A DNA stretch of 64,000 bases from Nigrospora sphaerica (Eukaryota; Ascomycota; Sordariomycetes; Amphisphaeriales; Apiosporaceae). Every line of letters starts with the position of its first letter. Positions within the stretch are counted from its first letter, which is position 1. Made by a program: the position numbers and the translations under genes. Positions 1-12,423 of the stretch are shown here, piece after piece. The stretch is taken from NCBI GenBank assembly GCA_018287875.1, contig JAGVVL010000001.1, positions 5,146,001 to 5,210,000 of the forward strand, read 5' to 3'. Under the pieces are notes generated by a model. The model had not been told where the DNA came from. It was given only the letters and a program-made list of their open reading frames with translations, and searched no databases.

Positions 1-304
1 TATCTGAATGTATTGTCTTGGCTTCCTCCTTGCTCCCTAAAAGGGTGACTGTTCCGTCCCATCTTGATCAAATTCTATTCCACGTTCCCCACGTGCAGAC
101 TCCATACTAACCAATGTCAGGACACCAGAGGATCTGCCACAGAATTCTGTCCAAACTCGGCATTACGAAAAGTCAGCCCCGGCTCCATCAGACTCAACCC
201 CACTCATCCATTGGGCTTGATATACATCTCAGGTCAGTCCCCCACTAACGATCAGTAACACTAACAGGCATCTACGTGATCACTAACATTGAGATAGGCA
301 CGAA
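1..304. other. Upstream region of the C2H2/AT-hook gene
   Basis: No gene is supported here. The stretch lies directly upstream of the ATG at 305 and presumably holds the 5' UTR and part of the promoter. A 64-codon open frame at 64-258 has no recognisable features. Confidence 0.5.
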
Positions 305-2423
305 ATGTCAGTCGAAACCCCAGTCGTGGAAGTGGTGACTGAGTTAAATGCAATGGAGTTTGACGAGAGCTTCGAGGAGCACGACCAAGAAACTGCCACC
401 GCCGTTAGCGTTGATGCAGAGGACAGGAGCACCCAGATACCTCTCATATGCCTGCTCTGCCCGAAGAGCTCGAAATTCTCGGATATTTCGCATCTTCTAA
501 CACATCTATCGTCCAAAGGCCATTTGGCCAACAAGTTCCGGCTGGACATTGCGAAAGGTGCGGATGAAGCAGCCTCGACCAAGTTGGAGGAATTCCAAGC
601 TTGGTATGATCAACACGGCATTCAGGAACTGCTTCGCGCCCGCAACGAGTCTCGAACGCAAAAGCAGAGCCGCATGAGCCGCGCAAAACCAAGCAAATTT
701 CTCAGCGGAAAGACTGGCGGTGTTGCCAAAGCCAAGCATAGCAGCCGAGTGAGTCCAACAGGTCCCCTGATGCGTGCTGCATCGACACGATGAGATCAAA
801 TTCGGGATAAACTTACATTTGGGTGATTGGCACAGGGAACACATGGCATTTCCAGATCAACAAGTCAGCTTGAGAAAACCAAGACCGAAGATGTCAAAGA
901 TGAACCCGACGAGGATGCCGATTCAGTCTCTGAGATTGCGAGCTTCTCCCTTGAACAGCATTTCTACCCTTGGGAAAGCGATGCTCACGGGTTGGACCTG
1001 CCCCTGTATCATTCAATGCCTGGCCACCCTCAATATTATCAACACCAATCAATCAACCATCTGGCCAATCACCCGAAGTTCCGAGAAAGCACCGAGAGCG
1101 ACGAGTTCGAAGCAGTCGCTGCAAAATCGCAAGAAGATGAGGTTTCTTCTGTCTATGGCGACCTCAAGCTTGAATCGGCCGGCGGCAGCAGCGCCCTCCC
1201 CTCAGACATTACCATGGAGACTACGGCGATGGGAAGTCCAGAATCAGCCACTGCTGAGGAGGCTCACAATGCCAAGTTCAGAAAGGGAGAATGGCTCGAA
1301 GGTATGGAGGTCTTCGACTCGGCATCTACGGAAGCTCGAAGAAAAAGAAACCAGCGGAAGGACCCAGCAATTTTGCAGAAGATGTTACAAAGCTCTTTGC
1401 TTGTGGAGCAAATTGAGACCGTAACAGACCTCAACTTCGTTCTGCACAAAGAGCGAAATGTTTACGATGAGCCGTCCATTGACGGAAGCGAGGTAGGAAC
1501 CAGAATACTTGGGCTACTGGCCGCATCACCAAGAACTGACTCTGGTAAATACAGGACGAGGACGTTCGCCGAGGGTCCGCTAAGAAGATGAAAACCAGAG
1601 GCACGCGAGCCTCTCGAGGCGGCATGGGCAAGCCCCGCGGCAGGCCCACCAAGACCGAGCGAAGCGTAAACGGGAACTTCGAACCAATTTCTAGCAACCG
1701 CGAAGGACGCAGAGGCCGTGGCCCAACGCGGGGTCGGCGCAGCAAACGTGCTTCTTCCAGAGAAGAGAGTCCTCGCCCAACTGCTTCGGTTCCTCGACTT
1801 AGGCGTTCGGATCGGATTCATGCTAAAGGGAGTCACCAGGAGGATGTGTTCAGAGACTCGGAACCTCCGGCTCGAGGTGAGGGTTCGATGTCCCTCACTC
1901 TTGTGGCACAGAGACTCAATCAGCTCTAACCCTCTCGTGGCAGGCCCGAACGGGGACGTTATGAGCCAGCGGCGGTAGGTTGAAAACATTGATGTGGTCA
2001 CCACGTGGTACTGATCAGGGTAACAGTGACGGCCTTCCAGGACTGGGTCTCGCCCTGCGTCCCGGAAACCCCAATATCGCATTGCTTTCTCCAACACCGA
2101 TCCACAAGGTACACAGCCCGAGTCTCTATGGAGGAAAGGAAAACAGCGCGTTTGTATTTCCTCACTCCCTTACGACTCCAAACCCTTTCCTGGATTCCCA
2201 CGCCGCACCTGCCAGCAATTTATACAACCCTCTCTGCGTACAGCCGCGGAATGACACTGGGTTCCACGCTTTCGCGCCCTATGACCAAGACACGAAGCCC
2301 TTTATAAGCGGATTCCACCCCATCAATACCCATACCTCGTACGAAAATGCCCTCCACATACCCTCGCGGACCGGTTCTACAGGTTTTCAGCAAGACGTTC
2401 GCCACGGTGCATACGAAATCTGA
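305..2423 (+). CDS. C2H2-like zinc finger / AT-hook nuclear protein (hypothetical)
   Basis: My model joins 305-748, 836-1492, 1555-1876 and 2041-2423, giving 601 aa with phases consistent at all junctions. The 87-nt and 62-nt introns start GTGAGT and GTAGGA. The third intron (164 nt) needs the AG at 2040 rather than nearer AGs to stay in the coherent frame. Residues around 50-75 hold a Cys-x2-Cys followed by three spaced His, which resembles an atypical C2H2 finger. Exon 3 is Arg/Gly/Lys-rich, and a PRGRP core near residues 394-398 is a textbook AT-hook, so minor-groove DNA binding is likely. The last exon is Pro/Ser/Asn-rich and probably disordered. The gene is convergent with MSH3. I do not recognise an orthologue. 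A chromatin or transcription role is inferred only from the finger and the hook. Confidence 0.72.
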
Positions 2424-3220
2424 CAGGGCCAAACCTGGGCTTACAGAGCTGTCGACATGACAGCGATTTCCACATGGATACGGGAAGGGTCTGGAAGCAG
2501 AATTTCTGGGGTCGGGCACACACTGGGGCTTTTGGCCTCGACTTCATTTGATGCCATACGGGTAATACCTGGAGCAGCCATCAACTCGCGCCTGAGAATC
2601 CTGGCGTGTTCACATGCTTGCCCTCTTCCCATCGCCATCGCAAGGGTAAGATCTTCATTAACGAGAGCAAGGTTTGTTCGCCTGCTGGGCGGCCAACTCT
2701 TCATTTCAACATGCCCTAAGCGCCAAGCCCTTCTCTTGGACCATTGCCCTTCGCCAGCACCAAGTTTCCAGCTGACGATATGGGCCAATAGCACGGCAAA
2801 AGGATACGTTATCCCAGCATGTGCCTACTCATCGTTTCATGTTTTTTTTCTTCTTCCTCCGCCTTTCGAGTTAGCTTTCTGGTATGAACCGCTCACGGCA
2901 CCTGGGGAGACGGCCAAAGGGAACGGCTGTGGAGAGGCGCAAGGGGGCGCCCATCTCTAGCTCCATTTCTACGGTGCGTTGGCGCATTACTATATGGAGA
3001 AGATACGTATGTACTCGGGCGACCAAACTTCATGTTAGGTAGACCTGGGGGCATAGATAGAGCTTTGCAAATTAAAGGTGCATTGGGTTGGGTCGAATAG
3101 TCCTTCACGTCTGCCTCACATACGGCATTGTGAATTAGCCATGCGGAGGGTTCGCCTCCAACCAGTACTGTCCCGAACGGAGCGGGTCGAGCTTCGGAGA
3201 AGGATGGTAGTGGCTGGCGC
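2424..3220. other. Convergent intergenic region
   Basis: This lies between the stops of the AT-hook gene and MSH3. It should hold both 3' UTRs and terminators. Open frames here (for example 2457-2960) show no domain and sit in pyrimidine-rich non-coding-looking sequence. I see no gene. Confidence 0.5.
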
Positions 3221-6200
3221 CTAGAGCTGTTCCATGCTTGCTACGAGATGGTCCAGCTCATCGGGCCCTGCTCCAGTCTCAAGCAGATGAGTAAGCAGGT
3301 TGGCGGTACCGGCCAGGCGGCGTGTCTTGATTTCGGCCTCGAGCTCGCGCGACTTCTCGGCGGCGACGGCGAGGACCTTGGGCGGTATGCGCGCGAGTCT
3401 CGCGACATTCAAGCCGTAGGAGCGATGAGCCACGCCCTCGCCCACTTCGTAGAGGAAGGTGATTTCCTCGCCGGGCTGATAGGCAGGTCCGTCGTCGTCG
3501 ACGTCGTCGCGGGGCGGCGTGGTGTCGACGGCGTTGAGGGCGGGGTCCTGGGCGGCGGCGGCAGTGGTGAAGCGCATGTGCACGTTTTTGATGCGGCCGG
3601 CCATGGCGTCGGCCATGCGGCTAAGGTGCTGGTAGTGGGTGACGAAGAGGGTCAGACAGCGCGTCTCATCGACGACGTGCTGCAGGACGGCGTGGGCGAT
3701 GGCGGCGCCGTCGTGGGTGCTGGTGCCGCGGCCGAGCTCGTCGAGGACGACGAGGCTGCGCGGCGTGGCGGCGCGGAGTATGCGGGCCGTCTCGGACACC
3801 TCGACCATGAAGGTGCTCTCGCCGGCGAAGAGGTTGTCGCGCGCGCCCATGCGCGTGTAGATGGCGTCGGCCAGCGTCAGCTCGAGGGCGGCGGCGGGCA
3901 CAAAGGAGCCGACCTGGGCCAGGAGCACGAGCAGGGCGACGGCGCGCACGTACGACGACTTGCCGCCCATGTTGGGGCCCGTGATGAGCTGGGCCAGCGG
4001 GAGGGGCGAGGCCAGCGTCGTGGAGAAGGGTATGTAGGCCGTCGTCAGCGTCTGCTCGGCCACGGGGTGGCGGCCGTCGCGGACCGAGATGGCCGGCGGC
4101 GCGTCGGCGGGCAGGAAGGTCGGCTTGGTGTAGCCGGGCAGGGCGGCGACGCGGGACAGCGACAGTAGGCAGTCGAGCGTCGCGAGCGCCGAGACGGCGT
4201 CGCGCAGCGGCTGGTACGCGGCGCCGATGGAGGCCAGCAGCTGGGCGAAGGCGGCATCGCAGGCGGCGGCGAGGGCCTCCTTGTGCTGGTCCCGCTCCGA
4301 GATGAGGCGGACGACGTCGGGCGTGTGGAAGCGCGATAGCTTCTTGGTGCCGCTCACCTTGACCCAAGAGGCGGGCACGCGCTTCAGGTCCGTGTTGGGG
4401 ACCTCGATCAGGTACTCGATGCCAGCCACGGTGACGTACGGGACGGCCGACTTCTTGCCGAGCTTGCCAGCCGCGACGGAGCGATGGGCGTCGAGCTCCT
4501 GCTCCACCGAGGCAATCCCCAGTTTGTGGTCGGTAATGGCCTCGGTCTCCTCGGTCTCGCGGAAGAAGGCGTACTTGTCGTCCTTGCGCGCCGCCTCGGG
4601 GTTGATCTGCTCGAGGTACGACAGCACCGTGGGCAGTATCGCCGGCAGCGAGGCGATGGCGCTGCTAATGAGAGGCGACGTGAAGCCCGTGTCCTGGGAC
4701 GACGTGACCCGGCCGTACTCGGTCGCGATCCGCTGCAGCGTCTGCAGGACGCCGAGAAGCTCGGGGCGTGTGCACTTGCCGTAGTAGATGCGGATCAGGC
4801 TGCGTTCTAGGTCCGTCTTGGTGCTGGCCAGCAGACGCTCGAGTTGGCCGACCTGGGGCGTCGAAGCGCCCCGGAACAGCTCCTCCACGGCCGCCACACG
4901 CTCCTGGAGGCGTTCTTGGTCGAGCAACGGCCGGCCCAGCCACTTGCGCAGCTGGCGCTGGCCGAAGCGCGTGACGGTCTTGTCGAGGGCCCAAAACAGG
5001 CTCCCCTTTTCGGCGTGATCCGTCTGGTTGCGGTAGACCTCGAGACTCTCGAGGGTGGTGCCGTTAATCAGCATGTGCGACCGGGCGCTGAAGGATTGGA
5101 AGTACTTGGTGAGGTCGAAGATGTGCTCGAGACCGTACTCCTTGAGGTGATTGATCATGGACGAGAGGCAGATGGTGACGGGCTCGGGCAGTTTGAGCAC
5201 CTTGTCAAGCAAGGCGCTGGCGTGCTCCTTGTCCTCGGCCGTCTCCTTCAGCTTCTCCGCGTAGAACTGCGCGACGTGTGAGTAGGACTCGGCCGCCGCC
5301 GCCGGGGACTTGGCTATCCTCTCGACCCTGCTCCGGTCGCCGAAAACGTTGGTGCTGCTGGACAGATGCTTCACCAGCTTGTCCGTGGCCTTGGTGAGCT
5401 CGCCGACAATCAAGAACTCGCAGGGCGAGATGTGCAGCAGGCGCGTCTCGATGTCGCTCCGCATGAAGCCGTCCTCGAAGCTGTCGTAGATGATGTCTCC
5501 CGTGGCAGGCTGGACGGCAAGGAGGCCCACATCGACCTTCTCATCGGTTCCCGAGCCTTTGGCCTTGGACTCCGTGAGGCAGAGCAGGTAGCCACCGGAA
5601 GGTGTGGCTTCCCCACGCTCCAACTCGCCGACCTCGTCCACGTAGGTGCCCTTGGTGTAGACGTTGGTGAGCTTCCTCACGAACGGGGCGTTCCGGTTGT
5701 CGCCCGCCTTCTTCAAGGCCGCCGTCTCGATCTGGCGGACGACACCGACCTTGTGGCCGGCGCCCACGAGGCGTTTCACGTGGACCGACAGCCGGTGGAC
5801 CGGTATGCTGGCCGAGGCGAAGCGATCCAGGTGGGCCTCCGAGGGGTGCTCATCGTAGCGAAACTTGCCGGGGATGCATACTATGCTGAGTTCCTTGGCG
5901 GCGATGCGAGCATCCTCGCCGAAGAACCGGAATTTGTAGCCAACCTCCATGACGAGCACCGTGTCGAGGTGCTTCTTCTTGATGTCGAGGAACTGAAGCT
6001 CCATGGGCGTTAGTTTGCCCGTCTTGGCCCCCTTCTTCTTGGCCCGGGCGGGCGCGGCCCTCTCCTCGTCACCGTCTTCGTCGTCCTCTGCATCTTCGTC
6101 CACGTTTGGCGCTTCCTCGGCTTTGCGGTAAGATCCCCGTAGGCTGTCGGGCCTGCCCAGCTTCTTGACGAACTTTTCGTGCAGCGCAGCCTTCCTCCGT

Positions 6201-6559
6201 CTCTCGGCAGCGTCATCGGCGTCGGGGCCGGCTTCGGCGTTTGGGTGCGAGGCATTGTATAGGTAACTGTCGGTCCGGGCGCTCGAGCTCTTGGCGCGGG
6301 AACCCGGCTGGCTCAGAGGCGCCGGTCCCTTTGCGCGCTTCGGACTTCTCGGTACGCCGACGTCGGCATCGGCGTCGGCATTCTCGACGTCCTCTTCCAA
6401 GCGGCGCTTCTTGGAGCTGTCGCTCTGGGGGGCGGGCGGAGTTTGCGATGCCACCTGGCTCCGCTGCGACTGCAGTACAGCGTTGAGACCGTTCACGCTT
6501 TTGGGAGTGAAGAAGCTGGTCAGAGACTGCTGCTTCTTGGCTTTGGGTGGGCCAGCCAT
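3221..6559 (-). CDS. MSH3: DNA mismatch repair protein MSH3
   Basis: A single uninterrupted frame of 1112 aa, close to the usual fungal length. MSH3 pairs with MSH2 as MutS-beta, which recognises larger insertion/deletion loops in the nucleus. The N-terminus carries a PCNA-interacting box (QQSLTSFF, residues about 10-17), followed by a charged disordered linker and then the MutS mismatch-binding domain I from about residue 185. Connector, core/lever and clamp regions follow. The C-terminal ABC ATPase has a Walker [10 protein letters not shown] near residue 860 and the [12 protein letters not shown] segment near 940. I chose the start at 6559 because the PIP box follows it directly. The family call is certain. 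MSH3 over MSH6 is supported by the short N-terminus with a PIP box and by overall similarity. Confidence 0.95.
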   Translation of the reverse strand: MAGPPKAKKQQSLTSFFTPKSVNGLNAVLQSQRSQVASQTPPAPQSDSSKKRRLEEDVENADADADVGVPRSPKRAKGPAPLSQPGSRAKSSSARTDSYLYNASHPNAEAGPDADDAAERRRKAALHEKFVKKLGRPDSLRGSYRKAEEAPNVDEDAEDDEDGDEERAAPARAKKKGAKTGKLTPMELQFLDIKKKHLDTVLVMEVGYKFRFFGEDARIAAKELSIVCIPGKFRYDEHPSEAHLDRFASASIPVHRLSVHVKRLVGAGHKVGVVRQIETAALKKAGDNRNAPFVRKLTNVYTKGTYVDEVGELERGEATPSGGYLLCLTESKAKGSGTDEKVDVGLLAVQPATGDIIYDSFEDGFMRSDIETRLLHISPCEFLIVGELTKATDKLVKHLSSSTNVFGDRSRVERIAKSPAAAAESYSHVAQFYAEKLKETAEDKEHASALLDKVLKLPEPVTICLSSMINHLKEYGLEHIFDLTKYFQSFSARSHMLINGTTLESLEVYRNQTDHAEKGSLFWALDKTVTRFGQRQLRKWLGRPLLDQERLQERVAAVEELFRGASTPQVGQLERLLASTKTDLERSLIRIYYGKCTRPELLGVLQTLQRIATEYGRVTSSQDTGFTSPLISSAIASLPAILPTVLSYLEQINPEAARKDDKYAFFRETEETEAITDHKLGIASVEQELDAHRSVAAGKLGKKSAVPYVTVAGIEYLIEVPNTDLKRVPASWVKVSGTKKLSRFHTPDVVRLISERDQHKEALAAACDAAFAQLLASIGAAYQPLRDAVSALATLDCLLSLSRVAALPGYTKPTFLPADAPPAISVRDGRHPVAEQTLTTAYIPFSTTLASPLPLAQLITGPNMGGKSSYVRAVALLVLLAQVGSFVPAAALELTLADAIYTRMGARDNLFAGESTFMVEVSETARILRAATPRSLVVLDELGRGTSTHDGAAIAHAVLQHVVDETRCLTLFVTHYQHLSRMADAMAGRIKNVHMRFTTAAAAQDPALNAVDTTPPRDDVDDDGPAYQPGEEITFLYEVGEGVAHRSYGLNVARLARIPPKVLAVAAEKSRELEAEIKTRRLAGTANLLTHLLETGAGPDELDHLVASMEQL

Positions 6560-8615
6560 GGCGGCCGGCGTGTCCAGGTGGTAGACGGGCGGCTCGATGG
6601 GAATGGCAGGAATTGGACACGACTGGGGCCGGGAGGTCTTCGGGAGTATATGTGGCCCAGTTTCCGATAGGCACGCGGTTCGAAGCTGGGCCAGTGTTCA
6701 GGTGAATGGGCGGGTGTCGTGGTGATATCACCGGGCCACTCGGACGAGAAGGCAAGCTTGTTAGACGAACGGTTGGAAGACGTGACGTGACGTGACGCGT
6801 GCTTTGCTGGTTTGACGCGTTAAGAGCCCCCGTCTCGTCTGGGGTAGCAGCACCATTTTCTGCTCAGGGTACTTTTGGGCCCACATTACAACGGGGCAGT
6901 ACAACTTAGTAGGGGTTCCGGTACTCGACGTCTGATATATTAAAGTGTACCAGTAACTGACTACAGCGATAACTGGTTGTATCTGTACATATGCATAGGT
7001 GACGTCGCATTTATAAATAATACTAATATGGTTTTAGCTGCAGTAATTGGTATGACTGAATATGAAATCAGAAACTACAAAGCGTACAAGCGTAGGTAGT
7101 AAGTGGGTACGGGGCGTATATACTATGTAGAACTTGACTCCGTATAAAGTATATACTACCTATATCGAGGTGGATATGTACCACGTAAAGACATCGGCTG
7201 TCACCTAAAAGCAACGACTCGTCATAAAATGTGTGTAAGTGCCGTTATCGATGGCATTTAAAGCAGTGGTAAGGGCGGATGTAATGGAGGACGGACCGTG
7301 AGGCTGATTCCGAGCTGATTTCCCTATCCGTACGGGGTTACACAAGGCCAAGTACCCGCAGCGCGCAGGAGCGGCGGTTGTGACCGTCACCTAGGCGGAC
7401 TAGACCGTTTTCTACTGCCGACGCCGTCGTAGCTACCGTCACCGTTGCTACTCGCCGGGGCTGGTGCTGCCGACGCCGGCGTTGCTGCCAATTCCGACGT
7501 GGCTGCTGTCAGTATTCCTGCCACCGGAAGCTGCTGCCAGTATTGTAGACCCGCGAGCTAGGATGGTGTTTTAATTGGGGCCTTGATCGGTTGCATCTGG
7601 GCTGGGTTTCAACCCGCACGTCGTTTAGCATAGGTTAATCCTGTCTGCCAGCCCCCTGTTTGTTGCATTGCTCTTTTGGCTAAACCTTCAACGCTTGCGT
7701 AGTAGACTACGCCGCAGACTGGCTTTTCGAGTGCTTGCCAGCAGCACTCAGTCCTTTCCTTCTCGACCAAGCATCCGTAACATCGACGCCTGAACCACGA
7801 GCTGCGTTGTCGTGGGACACGTTGGGCACCGCACTCCAGCTCCTTATACCACTGGACCTCGACCATAACCGGAACGAGGGAAATACTATAGGTGTTGCCC
7901 CAGCAGAGGCTTGTATAAGAGTCCAGAAGTGGGCGGATTCAGGTATCCTCTCAGATGCGGCCGATCAGCACTAAAGCTATGGAGTCTCGGATAGTTAACA
8001 GCCAGTTAATCGACGTCTACTCGTTTGGCCTTGAGTCGCTTCATGGCCGTTCAGTACGACGGGAACCGGTACTAGGCTATCAATTTGGTGTTATCGGAGA
8101 AAGAGAGGGGGCGCTGCGACGATCAGGAGATCTGAGGCGTATCCCGAATGGAAAGTGGATTTCCAACTACGAGACAATGTAACCTTTATTATAACTTAAC
8201 GGTATCATCACTTCATTGTCATAGCATCGTTACTTCCATGTCGCAACTGATGTTAAGATACAGATGTGAGAGATAAAGTAATCCCAGTAGTGCCCGCACA
8301 GCGCCGGAGAAGGTACGAACTTCGGTTTCTTCTTCCCCCTTTTACCCATTCTTCTCTATGGCATTGTCGGTATTCCTATACGGCAACCGATGTTTCTATG
8401 CAGATATGGCAAGAGTATCTAGGCTGAGAGTAGTCATTTGGAACATCATGGCCACCTAAAGCATGTCGCCATTTGAATAATCGCACCACCACACAGTCAT
8501 ATGAGCACAGGTTGAAGACATAGGAGCTGCTGTATGTTAGGCACTGAATAAGACTATCCCCTAAGCTCGCATCTTGAGACTAACGAATGGAAAATCACTA
8601 GCTCGTGAAAGGTCT
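6560..8615. other. Gene-free region between MSH3 and pyruvate carboxylase
   Basis: This holds the MSH3 promoter on the left and the pyruvate carboxylase 3' flank on the right. The middle is compositionally odd. About 6880-7200 is TA-rich with many short TATA/GTATATAC palindromes. About 7400-7560 is GC-rich with imperfect GCTGCC/GACGCC repetition. A Cys/Arg-rich 85-codon frame lies on the minus strand at 7609-7866. I recognise no intact gene and suspect a decayed mobile element. Confidence 0.5.
6880..7200. repeat. TA-rich island, possible RIP-degraded repeat
   Basis: Seen directly: the segment is much richer in A+T and in TpA steps than its GC-rich neighbours and has no coding capacity. Inexact inverted GTATATACTA-like words occur near 7120-7160. 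Repeat-induced point mutation in ascomycetes converts CpA to TpA in duplicated DNA and leaves this kind of island. Whether it is a transposon relic is inference. Confidence 0.35.
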
Positions 8616-11600
8616 TCATCCCTTCGCAATCCTGCACACCAGATCCGACCCGTCCACCGAATCGCCCTCCTTGACCTGAAGGCCACTGACCTTGCCATTG
8701 TGCGGCGCCGAAATAACCATCTCCATCTTCATGGCGGACAAGACGGCCAATGGATCTCCCTTCTTGACTTCGGAGCCCTCGTGGACTCTCAACTCGACTA
8801 ACACACCGGCCATGGGCGCGCCGACTTGGCTACTGTCGGCAGCATCTGCCTTGGGTCGGCTGACGTTCTCGACGCTAGCCTTCTTGTCGTCGACAGTAAC
8901 CTGTCGAACCTCTCCGTTCATTTCGTAGAAGACCTCACGCTGGCCCGTATTCTCCGAGAGAGGTCCCACAGCCAGAAGTTTCAGAATCAGGACCTTGCCC
9001 TTCTCCAGTTCAACGTGGAACTCCTCGCCAATCTGGGGCGCCGACAAAAAGTAGCGCGTGGGAAGAACAGAGAGATCGCCGTACTTCTGCATGAACTTCT
9101 TGTAGTCGTCAAAGACCTTGGGGTACATGACATGGCTCGCCACATCACACTCCGTAACGCCGCCCCATTTCTGGCCAAGTTCTGTCCGCACCTTCTTGAA
9201 GTCGACGGGGTCCAGGTACAAGCCGGGCCGCTTGTCCCACTTGGGGCGATTGCGTAGGGCCTTGGAGCGAAGCGGTTCGGGGAACCCGCCGTAGGGCTGG
9301 CCCATCATGCCCTGGAGGAATTCCAAAACAGAGCCGGGAAAGTCGAGCTGGTCGGCACGCTCGACGACGGCCTCAGGCGTTAACTTGTTTGAAACCATGA
9401 ATTGAGCGAGATCGCCCACGACCTTGGACGTCGGCGTGACCTTGACAACGTCACCCAAGAGCTCGTTGGCCTGCTTGTAGGCCTTTTTGGTCTCGGCCCA
9501 CTGGGAGCCAAGTCCAAGCTGTTGGGCCTGGAACATCATGTTGGTGAGTTGACCGCCAGGAATCTCGTGCTCGTAAACCTCGGGGTCCGGGCCGGTCAAG
9601 TGCGCCTCGAACGGCGAGTACAGGAGTCGCAATTGCGCCCAGTACGTGTCGAGCGCCCGAACGTGGGCGGCATTGAGTCCACAATCCGAAGTGCCCTCCA
9701 ACGAAGCGATGATGGCATTGATGCTGGGCTGCGAAGTCATTCCCGAGAGACTGTCTGTGGCCGCATCCACAGCGTCAGCGCCGGCTTGGGCACAGGCAAT
9801 CATCGACGCGACTCCCGTGCCGGCCGAGTCGTGGGTGTGGACATGAATGGGGAGGTCCGGGTACTTTTTCCGGAGCGAGCCAATAAGCAGCGTTGCTGCA
9901 TGAGGCTTGAGCGAGCCCGCCATGTCCTTGATTGCGAGGACGTCAATGTCGAGTTCCACAAGCTTCTCAGCCAGGCCCATGTAGTATTCGAGGTTGTATT
10001 TCTTGCCCGGTTGCAGCATGTCTCCCGAGTAACAAATGGTAGCCTCGCAAACACCGCCGGCCTTTTGGACTGCCCTGATACCCAATTCCAGGTTCTCTAG
10101 ACAGTTCAGCGAGTCGAAGGTCCGGAAAATGTCGACGCCATTGTCCTTGGCCTGCTTCACAAAGTGTTCAATAGCATTGTCGGGCAGGGAGGAGTAGGCA
10201 ACACCGTTGGCACCACGGAGGAGCATCTGGAAGGGAATGTTGGGGACGGCCTTGCGCATCTTCCGGAGGCGGTCCCACGGGTCCTCGTAGAGGAAGCGCA
10301 TGGCGACGTCAAAGGTGGCACCACCCCAGCATTCCAAGCTGTAGAGGTTGTGGAGGGCGTGGCTGGTCTCCTTGGCAATGCCCAGCAGGTCGACGGTTCG
10401 GACACGGGTGGCCAGGAGGGACTGGTGGGCATCACGCCAGGTGGTGTCCATGAGAAGGGTACCCTTGTAGTCGCGAACGGCCTTGGCGAAGGCCTTGGGG
10501 CCCTGGTCCAGAATGATCTGTCTCCAGCCCTTCTGGCAGGGCTTCGACACGTCCATCTTGGATCCATCGGCATTGAGAAGCTCGGGCATGATGATTTCAC
10601 CCTTGAATTTGGGCTCGCCAACTTGTCCCGCAATGCTGCTTCCGTTCACAGCGAGGTCGCCCAGGTAGGCCAGCAGCTTCTGGGCGCGGTTCTGGCTGCC
10701 GATGAGGTCAAACAGCTGGGGGGTATCATCAATGAAGGTGGTCCAGCAGTTGCCATCAATGAAGGTGGGGTGGGTCAGGAGCGAGGCCAGGAAGGGAATG
10801 TTGGTCTTGACGCCGCGAATGCGGAACTCGACCAGAGCTCGCAACATCTTCCGGCGAGCGATCTCGTAGGTTGAGCCCAAGCACGTGCACTTGACCAACA
10901 TGGAGTCGTAGTAAGGGGTAATGACAGCACCGGCGAAACCGTTGCCACCGTCAAGACGCACACCGTTGCCACCGGCCGATCGGTAGACCTCGATCTTGCC
11001 CGTGTCGGGCTGGAAGGCCTTGGAAGGGTCTTCGGTGGTGATTCGGCACTGGATGGCAAAGCCTCTGGTAGAGATGCGATCCTGTGTGAGTCCCAGCTGC
11101 GCGAGCGTCGCGCCGGCGGCAATCTGGATCTGGGCGGCGACAATGTCAATGCCCGTGATCTCCTCGGTGATGGTGTGCTCGACCTGGATACGCGGGTTGA
11201 TCTCGATAAAGTAGTATCGGTTTTGCTGGTCGACCAAGAACTCCGCGGTACCAGCGTTGCGGTAGTTGACCGACTTGGCAAGCTTAACAGCATCGGCCAG
11301 GATCGCATCCCGCGTGGCCGCGGGCAGATCCTTGGCCGGGGCGATCTCAACCACCTTCTGGTGTCGGCGCTGAACGGAGCAATCACGCTCGAAAAGGTGG
11401 ACAATGTTGCCGTGGTTGTCACCGAGCAGCTGGACCTCAATGTGCTTGGGCTTGTCCAGGAAACGCTCGACGAAGACGGTACCGTTGCCGAAAGCCGTCT
11501 TGGCCTCGGACGTGGCACGGTCGAAGTTCTCCTTCAGGCTGGCCTGGTCCCGCACGACTCGCATGCCACGGCCACCGCCGCCAAAGGCCGCCTTGATGAT

Positions 11601-12423
11601 GATGGGGAAGCCGTACTCATCGGTGAACTTCTTAACCTCCTCAAACGTCTCGACAGCGCCCTCGGTACCCGGCACCACGGGGACGTTGGCAGCGATGGCC
11701 AACTTGCGGGCCGAGACCTTGTCGCCCAGCGAGTTGATGACGTCGGGTGAAGGCCCGACAAACTGGAAAGGAGCGAGGGTTAGCGCCATTACCCGTGTGG
11801 GCGACGGGGAAAAAGGGTCGTGGCACTTACGATCAGACCGGCCTTCTCGACGTTTCGGGCGAACTCGGCATTTTCAGACAGGAAACCATATCCTTGGGCC
11901 GCCAGTTAGTCATGAAGAAGGGGGTCGGGCCGCACTGCGCACGGCTCAAAGTGTCGCTACTCACCTGGATGGATCATCTGCGCTCCGTGCTCGAGAGCGA
12001 TCTTGATGATCTCGTCGCCGGCCAGATAGGCACCCACCGGGGTGTACTGTCCTCGCTTGCCGATGACGTAGGCTTCGTCGGCCTCTGCAGTCGACGCATT
12101 AGCTTTCTGCACGCCCGCCGGGAGGCAGGGTCGGGGTCGCCCAAAGCAGCCAACTCACTCTGCCTGTGCATGCTCAGCCGGTCCTCGTAGCTGAAGACGG
12201 CAATGGTGTGGAGCGACAGCTCGTGGGCGGTTCGGAATATGCGGATGGGGATTTCGCCGCGGTTGGCGACCAGCAGCTTCTTCAGGTGCATGATGGAGCT
12301 GTTGGCGCGGATGTGGTGTACCGTCTGGGCCTCCTTGGGGGCCATGCCCTCCTCGAAGACATCTTCATCGACGGCGGCGGCGTTGCCCGCCTGCAGGTCC
12401 TTGAGATCCGGTAGCGCCGACAT
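8616..12423 (-). CDS. PYC: Pyruvate carboxylase
   Basis: Model: complement of join(8616-11762, 11831-11892, 11965-12084, 12159-12423), 1197 aa, matching the usual ~1190 aa of fungal enzymes. It carboxylates pyruvate to oxaloacetate with ATP and bicarbonate, feeding the TCA cycle and gluconeogenesis. In fungi it is usually cytosolic, and I see no obvious targeting peptide. Domain order is the N-terminal biotin carboxylase (LLVANRGEIPIRIFR near the start, Gly-rich ATP-grasp loop FGGGGRGMR), the carboxyltransferase TIM barrel (TLLMDTTWRDAHQSL), the PYC/OADA region, and a C-terminal biotinyl domain whose SAMKMEM motif puts the biotin-accepting Lys near residue 1161. Three short introns (74, 72 and 68 nt) all lie in the first 450 coding bases. 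An upstream in-frame ATG at 12459 is possible; I prefer 12423. Confidence 0.96.

Noticed and set aside
3248..6013. Plus-strand frames of 306, 145 and 215 codons within MSH3
   Set aside because: These are antisense shadows of a complete, well-conserved MSH3 frame.
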